Shown here: positions 16,887 through 21,280 of the stretch, one piece after another
How the letters are laid out: each line of letters begins with the position of its first letter
Numbering within the stretch: position 1 is the stretch's first letter
Virus record (IMG/VR): IMGVR_UViG_3300023198_000445
Span: 1-21,280 of that record
Strand: one strand, 5' to 3'
DNA: 21,280 nucleotides
Origin: a virus
Program-made: the position numbers and the translations under genes
The notes under the pieces: generated by a model
What the model was told of the DNA's origin: nothing
The model's database searches: none
The model's input: the letters and a program-made list of their open reading frames with translations, nothing else

Positions 16887-17327
16887 TTAGACTGCATCTT
16901 TTAATCCTTCTTTGAAGATCTCACTAACTTCTCCTATGTTACTATTCTCTTCAAGTTCATCAATGAACATTCTTTGCAAACCATCTACCTCAGCTTCAAT
17001 GAGCTCAGATAATTCTGCAAATACAGGTATGCCAAGTGATTCAGCAGTGGCAATTTCTGCGGCGGTACCTTTAGATGTCTCTCCATTTGGGACTAAAAGT
17101 ACTGCATCGGATGCCATTAACCAAGGTTGTCCGTTCTCAAAGTATTCTTCGTAGCTGGAGTAACCATGTTTAATACCACACAGTAAATCAATAGCAGGAA
17201 TAAATACGGAGAATCCTGCAAGACGGGCTGCTTCAGCAGTTTCCATCATCTTATGTACATTATACAAGTAACCTACTGCATCAGCATTTAATTTACCTGC
17301 AACGTATACTCTAGTTTTTCTCTCCAT
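16887..17327 (-). CDS. DUF4406-like protein, nucleoside 2-deoxyribosyltransferase fold (146 aa)
   Basis: A Rossmann-like nucleotide-handling protein. The N terminus RVYVAGK (Y8, G11) with a helix and GFSVFIPAIDLL, then PWLMASDAVLLVPN (S73, D74) and TSKGTAAEIATAESLGIPVF (S85, G87, E91), follows the order YxAGPxx, SD, SxGxxxE of nucleoside 2-deoxyribosyltransferase-fold proteins, closest to DUF4406. E91 is in the place of the catalytic Glu that attacks the N-glycosidic bond. Candidate substrates are deoxynucleotides or related N-glycosides; which one is unknown. ATG at 17327 is preferred over the TTG one codon upstream; it overlaps the end of the primase gene by 17 bases, so translation is probably coupled. 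Confidence 0.75.
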   Translation of the reverse strand: MERKTRVYVAGKLNADAVGYLYNVHKMMETAEAARLAGFSVFIPAIDLLCGIKHGYSSYEEYFENGQPWLMASDAVLLVPNGETSKGTAAEIATAESLGIPVFAELSELIEAEVDGLQRMFIDELEENSNIGEVSEIFKEGLKDAV

Positions 17328-18309
17328 CAAATAGTTCTTTTAATAATTCAATTGTTTTCTGTTTACTCATGTCTTTAGCAAAGTCACTTATATCCTTTAT
17401 ACCATACATATCAAGGTAATGTTTGTCTATAAATATCTTCTCTAAGTCATGCTTACTACACAGCGCTTCTGCTCCTTTAATACCACCTTCATCATAGTCA
17501 AAGAAGACTATTATCTTCTTGAACCTCGTCTTCAAATGCTCCATTAATACCATAGGTATGATAGAGTTCTCACTTTGTGGTGCTACGGAAGCATAACCAT
17601 GTTCATACAGAACCATTACGTCTTTGAGAGATTTTGTTATTATTAGTAAATCACCAGATTCTGGTAATTGTGTTAAACCTTGTAAATCATATGATCCACA
17701 ATTGTTTCTCCATTTGTCTTTCTTGTACTTAGCGTACGGTCGGTATATTTTAAACTTATCAAACACCTTATATGCATACATGGGACATTCCTTACTATAT
17801 GTAAGGATCCCTTGTATTTCATTATGCCAATACATCAGTATAGGAGTTACCTCATAGAATTTCAAGGTCTCTCTACATATACCAAATTGGCCCCAGTAAT
17901 CATCATCTGTCTGGGTAAAGTATTTACGCTTCACTGTCAACTCGGTTTCAATCTTATTGACTCTCTCTACTTTAGGTCTGGTGTGACCATTCTTCTGTTT
18001 ATCACCTGTCATCAAATCAGCCCATATCTTTTCAAGGGCCTTATGGTATGTCAGGTCAAACATACTTTTGACTAAATGGACGACGTTACCACTGTCTCCA
18101 GTAGCAAAGTCTTTATACATTAGGTCACCACTTCGTGCTTTGAATAGAGTCCAGGAAGGATTCTTATCCTCACGTAATGGTGAGTTAATAGGTTTGTTAA
18201 GTTTTACTTCTTTTCCAACATAGAATGTATAAATATCAAGTGGATCTAATTTTGTTAAGATCTTATCTAATGTGACATCATCTGTCACTTTAGCTGTGTT
18301 ATATACCAT
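17311..18309 (-). CDS. DnaG-type primase (TOPRIM, 332 aa), zinc ligands and TOPRIM Glu replaced
   Basis: Makes RNA primers at the phage replication fork, working with the DnaB-type helicase of the module. The N-terminal part has INSPLREDKNPSWTLF (41-56) and YKDFATGDSGNVVHLV (65-80), which follow the CHC2 zinc-domain pattern (CPFH..KTPSF, then GD...FV) but without its Cys/His ligands. The TOPRIM part has LLIITKSLKDVMVL (221-234) and KIIVFFDYDEGG (D271, D273). The DxD metal pair is kept, while the usual Glu of the (V)EG turn is Lys (K226). The length is short compared with bacterial DnaG; no separate helicase-binding domain is evident. The ATG at 18309 lies 14 bases after the structured segment. 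The TAG stop overlaps the next gene and is backed by an in-frame TAA six codons later. Confidence 0.85.
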   Translation of the reverse strand: MVYNTAKVTDDVTLDKILTKLDPLDIYTFYVGKEVKLNKPINSPLREDKNPSWTLFKARSGDLMYKDFATGDSGNVVHLVKSMFDLTYHKALEKIWADLMTGDKQKNGHTRPKVERVNKIETELTVKRKYFTQTDDDYWGQFGICRETLKFYEVTPILMYWHNEIQGILTYSKECPMYAYKVFDKFKIYRPYAKYKKDKWRNNCGSYDLQGLTQLPESGDLLIITKSLKDVMVLYEHGYASVAPQSENSIIPMVLMEHLKTRFKKIIVFFDYDEGGIKGAEALCSKHDLEKIFIDKHYLDMYGIKDISDFAKDMSKQKTIELLKELFDGEKN

Positions 18310-18323
18310 ATGAAAAGAAATAT

Positions 18324-18521
18324 AAAAGGATCACGCGGGGTTTCTCACTGCTAATGTACCGTTCCCAGATTACCAATTGGTTCTACTATAAACCCTTTTT
18401 CGATTATCACCATTGGCCTTGGGATTCACTACGATACAAAACGTTAGAGCTGGACTTGGGCATCGCTTTATGCAGAAGCACGCTAAGATGTTATTCCCTT
18501 ACCGGGTCTTGTGATCCTTTT
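18324..18521 (-). ncRNA. Structured non-coding segment between SSB-like and primase genes (candidate ncRNA or leader)
   Basis: The 221-base gap lacks a credible gene on either strand and is visibly richer in G+C than other gaps here. Read on the minus strand, AAAAGGATCAC (18521-18511) and GTGATCCTTTT (18334-18324) form a perfect 11-bp closing helix. Inside, GGG...CATC pairs with GATG-CCC (18498-18487 with 18464-18458) around a further small hairpin, and GGGTTT (18395-18390) can pair with AAACCC (18343-18338) or locally as GGTT with AACC. CCAATGGTGATAATC and CCAATTGGTAATC are near-repeats inside it. It ends 14 bases before the primase ATG. It could be a regulatory leader of the primase, a stand-alone RNA or a replication-related DNA structure. 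I do not recognise it as a known riboswitch, group I intron, tmRNA or RNase P RNA. Confidence 0.55.
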
Positions 18522-18530
18522 GATTATATA

Positions 18531-19124
18531 TTAGGAAGTAGGTGGCCAAGGCAGATCATCATCTGCTCTTGGTAATGTAGCATTAACTGGTTCAAATGGA
18601 TTAGATTGTGGCTTCTCCACATCTGCCTGTGTCTTGGTCATCTTATCAATTGATAGAATCTCAAGTTTGGATTTCTCCGCAGGTACCTCCATTGTCTCAA
18701 TAAATGGTACATAATTAGGCAGTGAGGTATAGTTATTAAAGGAATAAACTACCTTCAATCTAACCTTCTTACCTACATAACTCGTTCCTAAAAGACTGAT
18801 CGTAGAGTCGCAGAAACCTTTAAAGTCAGCTGCTTCAAATACGAATACATCTTCTGAAATGAATTTGGTTACAATATGTTTAATACGTTTAATCTGATTG
18901 GCTTGCTTGTTCTCAAGCTTCTCAGGATCTACATCCCTAGGTTTCCATTCGGTGTGGGACAGCTTCTTCCCATCCTTTTCAAAGTGAAATACTATGAATT
19001 CGTTATTCCCTTCGGGACTAACTTTATATTCTACTCCAACAAGTTCTACACTTTCATGGATTCCTACATCTAGGAAATTAGTTGCTCTAGCTTCAGATTT
19101 AACGCTCTTATCTACTTTATACAT
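18531..19124 (-). CDS. Single-stranded DNA-binding-like protein (197 aa)
   Basis: Probably coats single-stranded phage DNA in replication and recombination. The first 150 residues alternate beta-like strands (VELVGVEYKVSP, EFIVFHFEKDG, KVRLKVVYSFN) compatible with an OB fold. The C-terminal part is a low-complexity, proline-rich linker ending in the acidic DDDLPW (188-193), which resembles the DDDIPF tip by which bacterial SSB recruits partners, though here four more residues follow. Position between the Sak4-like ATPase and primase supports the assignment, because Sak4-type annealases commonly act with a phage SSB. OB-fold identity is inferred from pattern and context, not from a clear signature. 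The ATG at 19124 is 10 bases after the preceding stop; its stop precedes the structured segment. Confidence 0.65.
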   Translation of the reverse strand: MYKVDKSVKSEARATNFLDVGIHESVELVGVEYKVSPEGNNEFIVFHFEKDGKKLSHTEWKPRDVDPEKLENKQANQIKRIKHIVTKFISEDVFVFEAADFKGFCDSTISLLGTSYVGKKVRLKVVYSFNNYTSLPNYVPFIETMEVPAEKSKLEILSIDKMTKTQADVEKPQSNPFEPVNATLPRADDDLPWPPTS

Positions 19125-19134
19125 GTTTGCATTA

Positions 19135-19785
19135 TTAGTTATTTAACTTATCATTCATCTTCTCTAAGAAGAGACTGTAGTCATTTTCAATCTCATCTAC
19201 TCCTTCATCCGTAAATATGGGTGGGGTCTTAGCAGAATTGACACCATCACAATTCAAAGCGAGTGTGTAACTACGCTTCTTATTGTCTAGTTTCATGTCT
19301 GCATAGTGGACAATGGTGAAGTCTTTCTCGACTAAACCCTTCCACTCTTTACCTTTAACCATAATGCGCTTCTCTACAGCGCCAGCATCAGTCTCGACCC
19401 ACTCATAGTGAGCAGATACGATAATGTGCTTCGGATACTTTTTAATTGCAAATAAGAGTTTTCCGATCTCTTCATTATAATAATTCCAAATATCGAAACC
19501 ACGTTTGGTTTCTCTTGCAGTCTTTAAAAGACTGTCAACATATGCCGAAAAACTATCAAGCACAACCACCTTAACGGCGTCGTCCTTTGCATATTCGATA
19601 AGTTTTTGATAACACTCTTGCCAATTGTTAGGCGCACTATAATGCTTGAATTCGTTAATGAACGGCAACGGTTTACTTTCGATATTAATAAAACCGGTAG
19701 TCTCAGGGTTAAGATTCCTGAATGACATTGTTTTACCTCTACCTGGTGATCCTACTAATGCAATTTGGTAGGGAGTTGTGTTCAT
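19135..19785 (-). CDS. Sak4-like RecA-fold ATPase (AAA_24 type, 216 aa)
   Basis: A RecA-core ATPase likely to act in single-strand annealing or strand exchange. Walker A is GSPGRGKT (G12-T19), Walker B VKVVVLDSFSAYVD with D77, and a later strand HIIVSAHYEWV has the place of the sensor/motif C. The length is that of short phage Sak4 or 'phage nucleotide-binding protein' members, with no added DNA-binding domain. Partners are probably the SSB-like protein encoded 10 bases downstream and the RecE-like exonuclease of the same module. A helicase-loader role is the main alternative. The ATG at 19785 lies about 20 bases after the T-run of a strong terminator, so expression depends on read-through or a promoter in that short stretch. 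Confidence 0.8.
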   Translation of the reverse strand: MNTTPYQIALVGSPGRGKTMSFRNLNPETTGFINIESKPLPFINEFKHYSAPNNWQECYQKLIEYAKDDAVKVVVLDSFSAYVDSLLKTARETKRGFDIWNYYNEEIGKLLFAIKKYPKHIIVSAHYEWVETDAGAVEKRIMVKGKEWKGLVEKDFTIVHYADMKLDNKKRSYTLALNCDGVNSAKTPPIFTDEGVDEIENDYSLFLEKMNDKLNN

Positions 19786-19804
19786 TATATTAAGTTTTAT
19801 AGTT

Positions 19805-19839
19805 AAAAAAAGGGCTCCCCGGTATTACCCGGAGAGTCC
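19805..19839 (-). terminator. Intrinsic terminator between the 240-aa gene and the Sak4-like gene
   Basis: On the minus strand an 11-position stem begins GGACTCTCCGG and ends CCGGGGAGCCC (one mismatch, one wobble) with the loop GTAATA, followed by seven T. It lies inside the leftward module, so it should lower expression of the recombination genes relative to the helicase. Confidence 0.9.
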
Positions 19840-19856
19840 TGTATCACTGATAATTA

Positions 19857-20579
19857 CTATCGAGTGACCAAGAACCGGCGACCAGTGCGGTCTTCGGAAA
19901 TGTAATATTTATTCCTGGCGGCATCACTAATGTACTGGTTGCCCAGAACATCATATTCAATGTCGAATTGATGCATACCAACTTTTACCCAATCGCTAAA
20001 GAAGGTAGCCTTCTCAGTAGTGCGAACGGGATCTACGCGATGAAATGCACAAACTTGTTTTGCTGCAAAAACTGGCTGAGGTTCTTCCTGATACTTTACT
20101 GTCAGGTTGACCTGAGTTGGTTGATGACAAAACGGTACTCGTTGTACTTTTGGACGTCGTCCAAAGCAGCATCGCGACTGCTTCTTGTAATACTTATATT
20201 CCCCAATATTATTTGCCTTAGCATAAGATTTAATCTTAGCCAGAATCTTTTCATAATCCTCAACTACGTCATAAATCTTGAAACTACGACCATCAAGCTC
20301 GTCTAAGGAGTCATGATGTTTTTCCTTAACTACACGGAAGTCATAGTCAAATGCTGAAGTGCAATCTCCTACAACAATTGCATCAAGAAGTTTAATCTTC
20401 TTATATGGCTTACCACCGAAACGGAGGTCTTGCTGCTGCAGTCCTGTGTTAACTAAAGTGTTAAGGACATTGTGAATATAAAGGCCCCTATCATTGTCAG
20501 TATTTACAATAATAAAAGATTCCTTCTTTTTGGTATTCTTCTTCTTTTGTGAAGAAGTAATCTCTTGTAGTATTAGCAT
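19857..20579 (-). CDS. Hypothetical protein of the replication module (240 aa)
   Basis: Not recognised. The N terminus is basic (SSQKKKNTKKK), followed by a beta-rich part (FIIVNTDNDRGLYIHNVLNTLVN) and a helix (YEKILAKIKSYAKANN). Cys and His residues in the second half (SRCCFGRR, PFCHQPTQ, VCAFHRV) could bind a metal, but spacing fits no zinc-finger type that I know. The C terminus is rich in Tyr and Arg. The gene lies 5 bases after the helicase stop, implying cotranscription, and is followed by a strong terminator. It ends with tandem stops TAG TAA. The region near its 3' end looks richer in G+C than neighbouring genes. Confidence 0.72.
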   Translation of the reverse strand: MLILQEITSSQKKKNTKKKESFIIVNTDNDRGLYIHNVLNTLVNTGLQQQDLRFGGKPYKKIKLLDAIVVGDCTSAFDYDFRVVKEKHHDSLDELDGRSFKIYDVVEDYEKILAKIKSYAKANNIGEYKYYKKQSRCCFGRRPKVQRVPFCHQPTQVNLTVKYQEEPQPVFAAKQVCAFHRVDPVRTTEKATFFSDWVKVGMHQFDIEYDVLGNQYISDAARNKYYISEDRTGRRFLVTR

Positions 20580-20584
20580 ATTCG

Positions 20585-21280
20585 TTATGATTTTAAATTG
20601 AACTGATCAGGTTTATCCTTAACATCGTCTATACTGTTATGTTTAAGGTTGTTTTCAAACCTGAGTATTTTTAACTCACCTTCTCGAACTTTCAAAAAGT
20701 GCATGTATATTCTATTGAGTACAGGTTTATTGCTTGGGCCATACTTTTCCAAATTTAAAAGTTCTGGGCGATGTAATGCTATAACATAGTCAGAGGAATG
20801 AAATAAAGAGTCACTACCAAATAAATCACTACGCATTGGATAATGCATATTGGGATTGTTGATGCGTTCTACGGCTTCAATGTTCCTATTCATTTGACTG
20901 ACTTGAATAATGGTAGTCTTACCAATCTTCTTCTTCTCAATGAAAAGTTTTTGTAGTTCATACAAAGTTTCTCTCTCCCGAAGGCCTTCACCTCCTTTAG
21001 TGAGAAGAGTATGATCTAAAATGATAACAAGTGACTTGTTACCATCCTTAATCTTCTCTTGAAAAATGTCTATTGTGTTCCCTATTTCTTCAACTGTACC
21101 AGGACTATCTACATAGAAGATAGGGTACTTGTTGATTCTCTCTGCATACGCTTTTGCTCGTGCATAATCACTATCTGATAAACCCTTATAGTAGTCTAGT
21201 CCACCACCATACAATTCAGAGGTCGTCTTCTTCATTTTATATGATAGTTTCCTACCTACCTGTCGTGCTGAAAGCATTTC
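20585..21280 (-). CDS. Replicative DNA helicase, DnaB-type SF4 (5' partial)
   Basis: C-terminal part of a hexameric fork helicase. The frame is open through the right edge. The Glu codon at 21280-21278 followed by Met matches the SLEM segment of DnaB, so the Walker A and N-terminal domain lie outside the window. Counting from the Met at 21277, Walker B is SLVIILDHTLL (D88, with His where DnaB usually has Tyr), motif H3 is TTIIQVSQMNRNIE (Q128, N130, R131), and motif H4 with the arginine-finger region is DLFGSDSLFHSSDYVIALHRPE (R170). The C-terminal FLKVREGELKILRFENN fits the KNRxGxxG...F ending of DnaB. It heads the visible leftward module and probably works with the DnaG-type primase encoded downstream. 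Confidence 0.88.
   Translation of the reverse strand, partial: EMLSARQVGRKLSYKMKKTTSELYGGGLDYYKGLSDSDYARAKAYAERINKYPIFYVDSPGTVEEIGNTIDIFQEKIKDGNKSLVIILDHTLLTKGGEGLRERETLYELQKLFIEKKKIGKTTIIQVSQMNRNIEAVERINNPNMHYPMRSDLFGSDSLFHSSDYVIALHRPELLNLEKYGPSNKPVLNRIYMHFLKVREGELKILRFENNLKHNSIDDVKDKPDQFNLKS

Noticed and set aside
18341-18413. Two short minus-strand frames in the structured segment, one of 20 codons beginning MVIIEKGF and one of 18 codons beginning MPKSSS upstream of it
   Set aside because: They are very short, lack initiation signals, lie within paired regions, and are not supported by coupling to neighbours. A decayed gene cannot be fully excluded.
18324-18521. Group I intron or small transposable element (MITE) as explanation of the 11-bp inverted ends
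   Set aside because: Both flanking genes are complete with their own start and stop, so nothing is interrupted. The conserved P/Q/R/S intron elements are not evident, and no target-site duplication is seen outside the repeats.
18354-18575. A 73-codon + strand frame in and beyond the structured segment
   Set aside because: It runs against all neighbouring transcription, overlaps the end of the SSB-like gene, and its composition (many Tyr, Trp, Cys, Leu) looks like the reverse of a non-coding segment.
1-21280. CRISPR arrays, insertion sequences, integrase or lysogeny genes
   Set aside because: No regularly spaced repeats, transposase motifs, integrase or repressor genes were seen on either strand.

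Overview
This window looks like part of a tailed, lytic-type bacteriophage genome of the crAss-like group (Crassvirales), infecting a member of Bacteroidota. The reasons are: (i) a block of giant rightward genes, one of which is a single-chain RNA polymerase with the DFDID (DxDxD) active-site motif and a zincin (HEAWH) domain; (ii) an opposed leftward replication and recombination module (DnaB-type helicase, Sak4-like ATPase, SSB-like protein, DnaG-type primase, two PD-(D/E)XK nucleases); (iii) AT-rich DNA with almost no Shine-Dalgarno sequences before starts, as in Bacteroidota. This assignment rests on motif recognition by eye; no database search was made.

Layout. Positions 1-9051 (+) hold the 3' part of a giant gene of at least 3016 codons, open at the left edge. 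From N to C it carries a zincin metallopeptidase, a large uncharacterised region, the RNA polymerase core, and then three small enzyme-like domains: a phage macro-like domain, a circularly permuted YpsA (SLOG) domain and a type I RNase H. Positions 9058-13203 (+) hold a second giant gene (1381 aa) in the same reading frame, separated only by tandem stops TAA-TAG and one codon. It is probably a virion cargo or ejected protein and has a shortened ADP-ribosyltransferase-like segment near its N terminus. Both giants end at an intrinsic terminator (13240-13266).

Positions 13281-21280 are transcribed leftward. In transcription order they hold: helicase (partial at the right edge), an unknown 240-aa protein, an intrinsic terminator, Sak4-like ATPase, SSB-like protein, a structured 0.2-kb non-coding segment closed by a perfect 11-bp helix, DnaG-type primase, a DUF4406-like nucleotide-hydrolase-fold protein, a DUF1064-like nuclease, an exonuclease-VIII-like nuclease, a small unknown protein, another terminator, a helical 175-aa protein, a zinc-ribbon/coiled-coil protein, a tRNA-Ile(GAT), and a final terminator facing the terminator of the giant genes.

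How it fits together: the leftward genes look like an early replication module in which primase and helicase open and prime DNA, while SSB, Sak4 and the exonuclease form a single-strand-annealing recombination set. The rightward giants look like proteins packaged in the virion and delivered with the genome, with the polymerase starting early transcription. The least explained elements are the macro/SLOG/RNase H tail on the polymerase chain and the structured RNA-like segment upstream of the primase.
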